Origin: Clostridiales bacterium
GTDB lineage: Bacteria > Bacillota > Clostridia > Christensenellales > Aristaeellaceae
Direction: 5' to 3'
Assembly: GCA_004555155.1 (NCBI GenBank)
Contig: SFJH01000039.1
Span: forward strand, 1-36,155
DNA: 36,155 bases
Shown here: piece by piece, positions 8,147-14,363 of the stretch
How the letters are laid out: each line of letters begins with the position of its first letter
How positions within the stretch are numbered: the stretch's first letter is position 1
Program-made: the position numbers and the translations under genes
Notes under the pieces: generated by a model
Told to the model about the DNA's origin: nothing
Seen by the model: only the letters and a program-made list of their open reading frames with translations
The model's database searches: none

Positions 8147-9682
8147 TTATTCAGCCCAGGCGACCAGGGGCAGCTCGATGCCGTAGAGCTTGGCGTCGTA
8201 GCCGGTGAGTCTGGTGCTGTAGGCCATGAGGGTCATGTCGTTGAAGAGCGGAATAACGGGGAATTCCTCCGTAGAGATCTCCTGAATCCGGTCATAATTG
8301 GCGGTGCGAACCTCCATGTCGAGGGCAGCGGCGGCCTCGTCCATCAAACGATCCACCTCGTCGCTCTGGTAGCCCAGGGAGTAGTTCTGGTTGTGGTCGC
8401 CGGAGGTGAGCATGAAGCGGCGGAAGATGGTCGCAGGCTCGGAGTTGGACAGGCCCTGCTGCATGCGGGCGATGCCGTAATCGCCGGCCTTCATCAGCTC
8501 CTTCATCGCGGAGTATTCCATGGGCTGAATATCGCAGTCGATGCCGATCTCAGCAAGCCAGGTGGAGATCAGCTCGGCTTCGACCTTCAGGCTCGCATCG
8601 CTGCCGTTCACCAGATAGGTCACGCGCACGCGCTCGTCGCCCAGAACCTCTGCTGCCAGCGCCTTGGCCTTCTCAAGATCCTCCTCCACGGGGAACTCCT
8701 TGTAGAAGGGGGTCGAGTAGTTCAGAATGTTGGTGGTGGGCGTGCCGAAGCCATAGTAGAGATCGTCGGTGATCACGCTGCGCTGCAGGCACAGGCTCAC
8801 AGCCTGGCGCATGCGCACGTCATCGAAGGGGAACTTCGTGCCGTTCAGCGTGAGGAAGCGAATCATCGTCGACTTGGTGGTGGTGATGGCGAAGTTCTCA
8901 TCGCCCTCCAGCTCCACTGCCAGAGAAGCAGGGATGGCGCTGAGGTCGATCACGCCCAGAATCTCTCCGGCCTTCAGCGCAGAGAAGCGGGTGTCCGCAT
9001 CCGGGATCACCTTCACGCGAATGCGCTTTGCCTTGGCGGGTTCGCCGTAGTAATCGTCAAAGCGCTCCAGCAGAACATACTCGTCCAGAACGTTCTCGAC
9101 GATTCTGAAGGGACCGGTGCCGGCGCAGATGCCGTTGAAGTTGCCCTCTTCATCGAAGCACTTGGGGCTGTAGATGGCGCTTCCGAAGTTCACCATGTTG
9201 TAGAGCTGGGTCGGCGCGGGCTGGGAGAAGGTCAGACGGATGGTGTATTCGTCCACCTTTTCGTAGCTGGCCAGGTTCGGGTAGTGGGCAGTGATGTCCA
9301 GCGGATAGAAGGAGGAGCTCTTCACGCCCAGCATCATGCGATCAAAATTGGCGATCACAGCGTCGGCGTTGAAATCCTCGCCATCGTGGAACTTTACGCC
9401 CTGTCGAAGGTTGAACGTCCACTGGGTGCCATCCTCGCTCATCTCCCAGTTCTCCGCCAGACAGGGAATGGGCGCAGCGGTATCATCCTGCGTGATGAGC
9501 GGCTCCCAGACGTAGAGAATCTTGCTGCAGTAGTAGCCATCCTTCTCACCGGGCGCCAGGTTGCGGTAGCCGGCAAGCACAATTTCAGCATCGGGATCCT
9601 GCGCAGGCTCGGCAATCGCAAGGCCGCCCAACGCGCCCAGCGCCAGCAGCAGCACCAAGATCAGGGAAAGTAGCTTTTTCAT
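8147..9682 (-). CDS. Dpp/Nik-family (SBP_bac_5) extracellular solute-binding protein
   Basis: Encodes 511 residues. The chosen ATG at 9680-9682 follows a strong SD (AGGAGGG) and opens a signal peptide, MKKLLSLILVLLLALGALGG..AIA, cleaved before EPAQDPD. There is no lipobox cysteine. Class motifs: VWEPLITQDDTAAPIPCLAENWEMSEDGTQWTF, then LRQGVKFHDGEDFNADAVIANFDRM, and GTGPFRIVENV. It is first in the operon behind a cobalamin riboswitch, so the cargo is probably tied to B12 metabolism: Co2+ (by analogy with NikA for Ni2+) or a corrinoid or its precursor. A peptide transporter under B12 control is the less likely reading. The longer upstream reading frame (577 aa) runs into the terminator and is not coding. 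Confidence 0.93.
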   Translation of the reverse strand: MKKLLSLILVLLLALGALGGLAIAEPAQDPDAEIVLAGYRNLAPGEKDGYYCSKILYVWEPLITQDDTAAPIPCLAENWEMSEDGTQWTFNLRQGVKFHDGEDFNADAVIANFDRMMLGVKSSSFYPLDITAHYPNLASYEKVDEYTIRLTFSQPAPTQLYNMVNFGSAIYSPKCFDEEGNFNGICAGTGPFRIVENVLDEYVLLERFDDYYGEPAKAKRIRVKVIPDADTRFSALKAGEILGVIDLSAIPASLAVELEGDENFAITTTKSTMIRFLTLNGTKFPFDDVRMRQAVSLCLQRSVITDDLYYGFGTPTTNILNYSTPFYKEFPVEEDLEKAKALAAEVLGDERVRVTYLVNGSDASLKVEAELISTWLAEIGIDCDIQPMEYSAMKELMKAGDYGIARMQQGLSNSEPATIFRRFMLTSGDHNQNYSLGYQSDEVDRLMDEAAAALDMEVRTANYDRIQEISTEEFPVIPLFNDMTLMAYSTRLTGYDAKLYGIELPLVAWAE

Positions 9683-9820
9683 GGGTTGAACCCTCCTCAT
9701 TATTTTCGATCCGCATTCGCGGGATCGTTCACATTTGTGTAAACCCGGCGATCTGCCGAGTCTCCACATGTCTGCCGCATCCCAGACCTTTCCCCGGTTC
9801 TCCAAGCGCATCCGTTGCAC

Positions 9821-9863
9821 AAAAATAGGGCCACTACCACGCCCAAAAGGCATAGTAATGGCC
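9821..9863 (-). terminator. Intrinsic terminator downstream of the minus-strand B12 riboswitch
   Basis: On the minus strand, GGGCCATTACTATGCC pairs with GGCGTGGTAGTGGCCC (16 pairs including G-T wobbles), followed by TATTTTT. It lies about 80 nt after the aptamer and 140 nt before the binding-protein start, so it is the expression platform for attenuation by cobalamin. Confidence 0.85.
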
Positions 9864-9946
9864 CGTTTTTGCCAAAACAAATCAAGCTATATAAGCTTCA
9901 CTTCGCCGCTTTCCTCCATGAACCGTGGAGATCTGAAACCGACTTT

Positions 9947-10112
9947 GCAGGCAAGTCTTCTGGCTTATGGATCATCACTTTCGCAGTCTTCCCGGCCATA
10001 CAGCCAGTGACTCTTTTGCGTCCGTTCCCCATTTACAGCGGCGGCACCGCGTGGGATTTGCACCCGACTTCCTTATTAAACCCAGACACCCACAGGGCGA
10101 AAGGGTACCTAC
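9947..10112 (-). promoter_or_regulatory. Cobalamin riboswitch controlling the Dpp/Nik-type importer
   Basis: The minus strand carries the class landmarks in order: GGTGCAAATCCCACGCGG, GCCGCCGCTGTAA, GAGTCACTGGC, GGGAAGACTGCGAA, TGATGATCCATAAGCCAGAA and GACTTGCC (the B12 box). It sits between a sigma-A promoter at 10119-10147 and a strong terminator at 9821-9863. High adenosyl- or methylcobalamin is expected to switch the importer off. Confidence 0.95.
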
Positions 10113-10118
10113 GCGTGC

Positions 10119-10147
10119 ATTATAGCACCATCCCGATTTCTTTTCAA
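10119..10147 (-). promoter_or_regulatory. Sigma-A promoter of the riboswitch-importer operon
   Basis: TTGAAA, a 17-nt spacer, then TATAAT read on the minus strand, just upstream of the aptamer. It diverges from the promoter at 10224-10252. Confidence 0.85.
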
Positions 10148-10223
10148 GCCGCAGTTTTCGTTAAACTTATCTCCTGCGGATTTCAGGAACAGAAACAGCG
10201 CTTGCTCAAATCACAAAAATATA

Positions 10224-10252
10224 TTTACAAAGATAACAATCCATGTTATAAT
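10224..10252 (+). promoter_or_regulatory. Sigma-A promoter of B12 riboswitch copy A
   Basis: TTTACA, a 17-nt spacer, then TATAAT. The identical -35, spacing and -10 recur before riboswitch copy B at 12608-12636. Copy A has about 50 additional leader nucleotides (including a GCC-rich hairpin at 10261-10280) between promoter and aptamer that copy B lacks. Confidence 0.85.
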
Positions 10253-10336
10253 ACAGATTAGGCAAGCCGAAGGCTTGGCCGGGTCGCTCACGCAACAGCG
10301 GGAGCGACAATCAGATGAAAACAGAATACATGGGAG

Positions 10337-10499
10337 TTCGCAGGTGTCCGCGCGCATCGCGCGGGTGAAAAGGGAACGGAGTGAAAGTCTCCGACAGGAC
10401 CGCTGCTGTGAAGAGGAGCTTCGTGCAATTGACCATTGGCCGGAGGGCTGAGAAGGCTGCATGGGGCGATGAATCCAAGTCAGAAGACCTGCCTGTGAA
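10337..10499 (+). promoter_or_regulatory. Cobalamin riboswitch copy A, upstream of the [FeFe] hydrogenase gene
   Basis: Closing stem TTCGCAGG (10337-10344) / CCTGTGAA (10492-10499). Inside are the stem CCGCGCG/CGCGCGG, GGTGAAAAGGGAACGGAGTG, GACAGGACCGCTGCTGTGA, TGACCATTGGCCGGAGGG, and GATGAATCCAAGTCAG followed by AAGACCTGCC (B12 box). Landmarks and spacing fit the cobalamin class. The element is nearly identical to copy B, but the CCGCGCG stem is replaced there by CCGTACA/TGTACGG, a compensatory change that supports pairing. Confidence 0.94.
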
Positions 10500-10509
10500 T
10501 CGCGTATCA

Positions 10510-10530
10510 CATTCTTCGGACTAAAGAATG
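10510..10530 (+). promoter_or_regulatory. Conserved hairpin following riboswitch copy A
   Basis: CATTCTT, loop CGGACTA, AAGAATG. The same 21 nt follow copy B at 12836-12856. Its segment ATTCTTCG (10511-10518) is exactly complementary to CGAAGAAT in the loop of the terminator at 10691-10731. It may be the P13-type kissing hairpin of the cobalamin class, part of an antiterminator, or both. Confidence 0.6.
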
Positions 10531-10690
10531 GTATGTACCCGGGCGGCAGAAGGGAAAAGGCATACGTTTCCTTTCATGCCGGTTGTCTAGCGAACCCTGA
10601 TGCTCAGGTTCGCTGTGCATCGCGCAGGCTTTTCCTTTTCCTGCGTCCCTTGGAGTGGCAGTCAGATTCCCACTTGCTACAGAACACCAC

Positions 10691-10731
10691 CAGAACCGAT
10701 GGACGAAGAATCCCATCGGTTCTGTTTTTTT
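10691..10731 (+). terminator. Terminator of riboswitch copy A
   Basis: A 12-bp stem CAGAACCGATGG / CCATCGGTTCTG with loop ACGAAGAATC, then seven T. It ends about 135 nt before the hydrogenase start, so the hydrogenase is made only on readthrough. The loop sequence is shared with the copy B terminator although the stems differ. Confidence 0.92.
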
Positions 10732-10866
10732 GCTTCATTGCGCACCATGGATCGCCTTCCTGACAGTGATTCCTCCCAAGCCAAATCTCGAACCGTGCAA
10801 TGAAGCGCGGCGGGCGGCGCACGCCGCCCGTCATCCCCCCATTTCAAACATAAAGGAGGCCCCGCG

Positions 10867-12339
10867 ATGTCCATATTCGATACGGATGTTCAGAAGCTGA
10901 AGAACAAGGTGCTGCAGGAGGTGGCAACCCTCGCCTTCGGGGATGCGCTGACGCCGGAGAGCGTACTCGACATCCCGGAAAGGATCATTCCCGAGGGCAA
11001 GCCCCTGCTGCGCTGCTGCATCTACAAGGAGCGGGCGATCATCGGCCAGCGGGTGCAGCTGGCGCTGGGCGGCGGCGCGCCGGATAAGAGCGTGGTGGAG
11101 GTGCTGCCCATCGCCTGCGACGAGTGTCCGGTGGAGGGCATCCTGGTAACCCAGGCCTGTCGGGGCTGCATCGCCCACCGCTGCCTGAACGCCTGTCCTA
11201 AGGGCGCGATCTCCATCGTCAACCGCCACGCGGAGATCGACAGGGCGAAATGCGTGGAGTGCGGGCGCTGCGCCCAGGCCTGCTCCTACTCCGCCATCAT
11301 CAAACAGACCCGGCCCTGCATCAGCGCCTGCAAGGTTCGGGCGCTGTCCCTTGACCCGGACAGCCGAAAGGCAAGGATCGACCACGAGAAGTGCATCTCC
11401 TGCGGCGCGTGCGTCTACCAGTGCCCCTTCGGGGCGATCTCCGACCGCTCGTACATCCTGGAAGCCGTGCGCATCCTGAAGGAGTCGGACGAAAACCGCA
11501 GATACCGCACCTACGCGGTGGTCGCGCCCTCGGCGGCGGGCCAGTACGCCGACGTGGACATGGCGCACATCCTGGGCGGCGTCCGGGCGCTGGGCTTCTC
11601 CGACATCGTGGAGGCCGCCTGGGGCGCGGACTTCGTGGCATGGCTGGAGGCGCAGGAGCTGGCGGAGAAGAAGTTCCTCACCTCGTCCTGCTGTCCGGCG
11701 TTCGTGTCGCTGGTGCGCAAAAAGTACCCGCAGCTTGCGGACAACATCTCCCACAACCTCTCGCCCATGGCGCACATGGCCATGCGCATCAAGCAGCAGG
11801 ATCCGCAGGGCAGAGTCGTCTTCATCGGCCCCTGCATCGCCAAGAAGAAGGAGACGCTCTACGGCCCTGCGGCGCAGTACGTGGACTGCGCGATCACCTT
11901 TGAGGAGATGCACGCGCTGTTCGAGGCGAAAAGCATCGATCTCAAACAGGTTGAACCCTATACCCCTGACCGGGCCAGCTACTACGGCCGGGTGTTCGCC
12001 CGCTGCGGTGGACTTGCCGAGGCGGTCAGTCAGGCATTGAAGGAGCAGGGCGTGTCCGAGGCGGAATTTGCGCTGAAGGCGGTCTCCTGCAGTGGCATCG
12101 GGGACTGCAATGCCGCGCTCATGAAGGCCGTAAAGGGGAAGCTGGAAGAAAACTTCATCGAGGGCATGGCCTGCGAGAGCGGCTGCATCGGCGGCCCGGC
12201 ATGCCTGAGCCACGGCGCGCGCAACCGCGTACAGTTCGGCAAGTATGAGAAGATGGAATCGGAGCGCACAATCTCCGGCGCGATTCACGCCGTGGAGGAT
12301 GCGCATTCGGATGACGCGATAAAGGAGGAAGCGGAATGA
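10867..12339 (+). CDS. [FeFe] hydrogenase, group B type
   Basis: Encodes 490 residues. Residues 84-110 hold a Cys-rich segment (ACDECP, ACRGCIAHRCLNACP). Two more ferredoxin-like clusters follow (CVECGRCAQACS, CISCGACVYQCP at 176-186). The H-cluster domain has L1 TSSCCPAF (C275, C276), L2 GPCIAKKKE (C323) and L3 MACESGC (C436, C440), so all H-cluster cysteines are present. The Met usual before the L2 cysteine is Gly. The N-terminus and length match the single-subunit group B clostridial hydrogenases. SD AAAGGAGG lies 7 nt before the ATG. Control by a cobalamin riboswitch is unusual. A plausible role, inferred from the neighbours, is supplying or disposing of low-potential electrons for corrinoid reactivation. 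The start overlaps no other gene; the stop overlaps the next ORF. Confidence 0.88.
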   Translation: MSIFDTDVQKLKNKVLQEVATLAFGDALTPESVLDIPERIIPEGKPLLRCCIYKERAIIGQRVQLALGGGAPDKSVVEVLPIACDECPVEGILVTQACRGCIAHRCLNACPKGAISIVNRHAEIDRAKCVECGRCAQACSYSAIIKQTRPCISACKVRALSLDPDSRKARIDHEKCISCGACVYQCPFGAISDRSYILEAVRILKESDENRRYRTYAVVAPSAAGQYADVDMAHILGGVRALGFSDIVEAAWGADFVAWLEAQELAEKKFLTSSCCPAFVSLVRKKYPQLADNISHNLSPMAHMAMRIKQQDPQGRVVFIGPCIAKKKETLYGPAAQYVDCAITFEEMHALFEAKSIDLKQVEPYTPDRASYYGRVFARCGGLAEAVSQALKEQGVSEAEFALKAVSCSGIGDCNAALMKAVKGKLEENFIEGMACESGCIGGPACLSHGARNRVQFGKYEKMESERTISGAIHAVEDAHSDDAIKEEAE

Positions 12340-12581
12340 TTCGGGAATACCGTTTTACCTGTACGGACTGCGCGGCATGTGCGGAGCCGGAGGATTGCAT
12401 CCAGTGCGGAGAGCTGCTGGAGGAGATGCTGCTGCGCCTGATCTGCGTGAGCGGAGTCGATGTGGACATGGGCGCGGGACGGCTGTGCATCGAGACCGAC
12501 GGGAGCGACGATCATGCACTTGCCGAGGTGCTGGAGGACGCGGGCATTCTCGTGGAGACGACGTGCATCCGCATGCCGTGA
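12336..12581 (+). CDS. Small Cys-rich protein coupled to the hydrogenase gene
   Basis: Encodes 81 residues. I do not recognise the family. The N-terminus has five cysteines in CTDCAAC..EDCIQC, a possible metal or FeS site. The remainder (MLLRLICVSGVDVDMGAGRL...HALAEVLEDAGILVETTCI) has a beta-alpha-beta pattern resembling small HMA-like or ferredoxin-fold domains. Its ATG overlaps the hydrogenase stop (ATGA) behind GGAGGAAG, so it is translated with the hydrogenase and may be an accessory or electron-transfer partner. The next promoter begins 27 nt after its stop. Confidence 0.75.
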   Translation: MIREYRFTCTDCAACAEPEDCIQCGELLEEMLLRLICVSGVDVDMGAGRLCIETDGSDDHALAEVLEDAGILVETTCIRMP

Positions 12582-12607
12582 GCGCGGCAGAAAGTATCTA
12601 AAACCCA

Positions 12608-12636
12608 TTTACACCGTCGATAAATTATGTTATAAT
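12608..12636 (+). promoter_or_regulatory. Sigma-A promoter of B12 riboswitch copy B
   Basis: TTTACA, 17 nt, TATAAT, the same hexamers as before copy A. It starts a second B12-controlled transcription unit immediately after the hydrogenase unit. Confidence 0.85.
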
Positions 12637-12662
12637 ACACTTGAAAACAGAATACATGGGAG

Positions 12663-12825
12663 TTCGCAGGTGTCCGTACAAATTGTACGGGTGAAAAGGG
12701 AACGGAGTGAGAGTCTCCGACAGGACCGCTGCTGTGAAGCGGAGTTTCATGCAAGATACCATTGGCCGAAGGGCTGAGAAGGCTGCATGGGGCGTTGATG
12801 CTGAGTCAGAAGACCTGCCTGCGAA
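12663..12825 (+). promoter_or_regulatory. Cobalamin riboswitch copy B, upstream of acsE
   Basis: Closing stem TTCGCAGG (12663-12670) / CCTGCGAA (12818-12825). The core is nearly identical to copy A: GTGAAAAGGGAACGGAGTG, GACAGGACCGCTGCTGTGA, GATACCATTGGCCGAAGGG, then AGTCAGAAGACCTGCC. The internal stem CCGTACA/TGTACGG covaries with copy A. The conserved hairpin follows at 12836-12856 and a terminator at 12958-13000. Confidence 0.94.
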
Positions 12826-12835
12826 TTGCGTATCA

Positions 12836-12856
12836 CATTCTTCGGACTAAAGAATG
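12836..12856 (+). promoter_or_regulatory. Conserved hairpin following riboswitch copy B
   Basis: Identical to the copy A hairpin (CATTCTT / AAGAATG, loop CGGACTA). ATTCTTCG at 12837-12844 is complementary to CGAAGAAT at 12973-12980 in the terminator loop. Sequence between this hairpin and the terminator is unrelated in the two copies, so the match is not just recent duplication of the whole leader. Confidence 0.6.
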
Positions 12857-12957
12857 ATATGGCCCCAGCATCCGTATTACGCCGAAGCGGATGCTTATGT
12901 GCAGCGTGCGCTGTGGCGATCCCCTTGCCGCAGATTATGCTGCGATTGCGGGCACAC

Positions 12958-13000
12958 CAGAACCTGATTGGACGAAGAATCTGATCGGGTTCTGTTTTTT
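12958..13000 (+). terminator. Terminator of riboswitch copy B
   Basis: Stem CAGAACCTGAT / ATCGGGTTCTG (one G-T pair), a 15-nt loop containing GGACGAAGAATC, then six T. It is the expression platform for copy B. Confidence 0.9.
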
Positions 13001-13515
13001 GTTCCTCACATGCGCCGAAACGGAGTTCTGAACAACGCCAAAGTCTTTCTCCGTCCGGCAAGCTCAGAGGAACGCTGCGGGCAGATCTGCTCCCGATTTG
13101 CCCGCCTGTCCAGCCATCCTGTGCGGACGGCGAGCGTGAAGCGCGTCCGCCATCGTCGTATCCCCCGACGAAATACAGATGGAGGCGGCCGGTTGGGCCC
13201 CGGCCGCCGGTTATCGCAAATACCTGCGCAAGCAGTTGTTTGATCGCATGTAACAGAACATCGGGATGTGCCGCAGCACATGCATCGCTGCTATGGCGAA
13301 GTACGATCCCATCCGCCGCGGTTTGCCCATTGTCTGCGGCGGAGGCTCCCGGCGCGCCGGTTTGCGATCGGTTTGCGATCCGTTCTGTTCATCCTCCCGC
13401 GCGCAGCGGCGTTTTTGTCTGGCCGCCTGCACCTCCGGGAAGGTCGCGCGGTGGTTCGCCCGATGGGCCGCCGCAGCCAATTTGCACGTAAACGATACAA
13501 CAGGAGGTTTGATCC
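13001..13515 (+). other. Long untranslated leader between riboswitch terminator and acsE
   Basis: About 515 nt without a convincing gene: reading frames here lack a good SD and recognisable protein character. A strong hairpin (GGCGGCCGG / CCGGCCGCC, about 13174-13202) and direct or inverted GC-rich words (such as GTTTGCGATC repeated around 13361-13380) are present. The stretch ends with the acsE ribosome-binding site AGGAGG at 13502-13507. It may be a degraded gene or an additional leader element. Confidence 0.5.
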
Positions 13516-14301
13516 ATGGCCAAGTTCATCACCATCGGCGAACGCATTTCCGTCACCGCCCCCGCCATCCGCAGAGCCTTTGCGGAGCGCGATCCCGAGC
13601 CCATCCTCAAGCGTGCCAGGGAGCAGCTGGATGCCGGCGCGAACTACATCGACGTCAACATCGGCCCCGCTGAGGCCGACGGCGAGGAGGTCATGCAGTG
13701 GGCCGTCAGGCTCCTGCAGGAGACCTTCGACAACGTGCCGCTGGCGCTGGACACCGCCAACATGAAGGCCATCGAGGCCGGAATTCAGGTGTACAACCGC
13801 CAGAAGGGCAAGCCCATAGTCAATTCCGCCGACGCAGGCGACCGCCTCAACCGCATCGACCTGGCCGCCGCAAACGACGCGATCTGCGTGGCGCTGTGCT
13901 CCTGCAACGGCATCGCCGCCGACAACGACGAGCGCATGGCCCACTGCCAGAACATGCTGGAGCGCGGACTGAGCCTTGGCATGGAGAGCGACGATCTGTG
14001 GTTCGATCCGCTGTTCCTGGTGGTCAAGGGCATGCAGGACAAGCAGCTGGAGGTGCTGGAGGCCATCAAGATGTTCTCCGACATGGGCCTCAACTCCACC
14101 GGAGGCCTGTCCAACAACTCCAACGGCATGCCCAAGCACATCCGCCCCATCATGGACAGCGCCCTGGTAGCCATGGCGATGATGCAGGGTCTGACCAGCG
14201 CCATCGTCAACCCCTGCGACCTGCGCCTGATGGAGACCATCAAGAGCTGCGACATCATCAAAAACAACAACCTCTATGCCGACTCCTACCTGGAGATCTG
14301 A
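13516..14301 (+). CDS. acsE: Methyltetrahydrofolate:corrinoid/iron-sulfur protein methyltransferase
   Basis: Encodes 261 residues, the normal length for AcsE (MeTr). Seen: a pterin-binding TIM barrel with GERISVTAP at the N-terminus, DAGANYIDVNIGPAE, PLALDTANMKAIEAG, KPIVNSADAGDRLNRIDLAA, SDDLWFDPLFLVVKGMQ, MGLNSTGGLSNNSNGMPKHIRPIMDSALVAMAM and a closing RLMETIKSCDI. It moves the methyl group of 5-methyl-H4folate to the Co(I) of the corrinoid/FeS protein in the Wood-Ljungdahl pathway. The corrinoid protein (AcsCD) and CO dehydrogenase are not in the window, so the partner could also be another corrinoid protein. SD AGGAGG lies 8 nt before the ATG. It is regulated by riboswitch copy B and followed by a terminator hairpin before the activator gene. 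Confidence 0.94.
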   Translation: MAKFITIGERISVTAPAIRRAFAERDPEPILKRAREQLDAGANYIDVNIGPAEADGEEVMQWAVRLLQETFDNVPLALDTANMKAIEAGIQVYNRQKGKPIVNSADAGDRLNRIDLAAANDAICVALCSCNGIAADNDERMAHCQNMLERGLSLGMESDDLWFDPLFLVVKGMQDKQLEVLEAIKMFSDMGLNSTGGLSNNSNGMPKHIRPIMDSALVAMAMMQGLTSAIVNPCDLRLMETIKSCDIIKNNNLYADSYLEI

Positions 14302-14313
14302 GCCAGAAGCATG

Positions 14314-14348
14314 GGAGAATGCGCCGTTGTGGGCATTCTCCTTTTTTT
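14314..14348 (+). terminator. Intergenic terminator/attenuator between acsE and the activator gene
   Basis: GGAGAATGC / GCATTCTCC (9 bp, 10-nt loop), then seven T, 12 nt after the acsE stop and directly before the SD (AGGAGGG) of the next gene. No separate promoter is evident, so it probably lowers activator expression relative to acsE by partial termination. Confidence 0.85.
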
Positions 14349-14363
14349 GTAAGGAGGGAAACT

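Noticed and set aside
9735..10261. ORFs across the minus-strand riboswitch
   Set aside because: They overlap the aptamer, terminator and promoters and have no SD.
12968..13243. Plus-strand ORF of 91 residues in the acsE leader
   Set aside because: Starts inside the terminator loop, has no SD, and overlaps a similar minus-strand ORF; no protein-like character.
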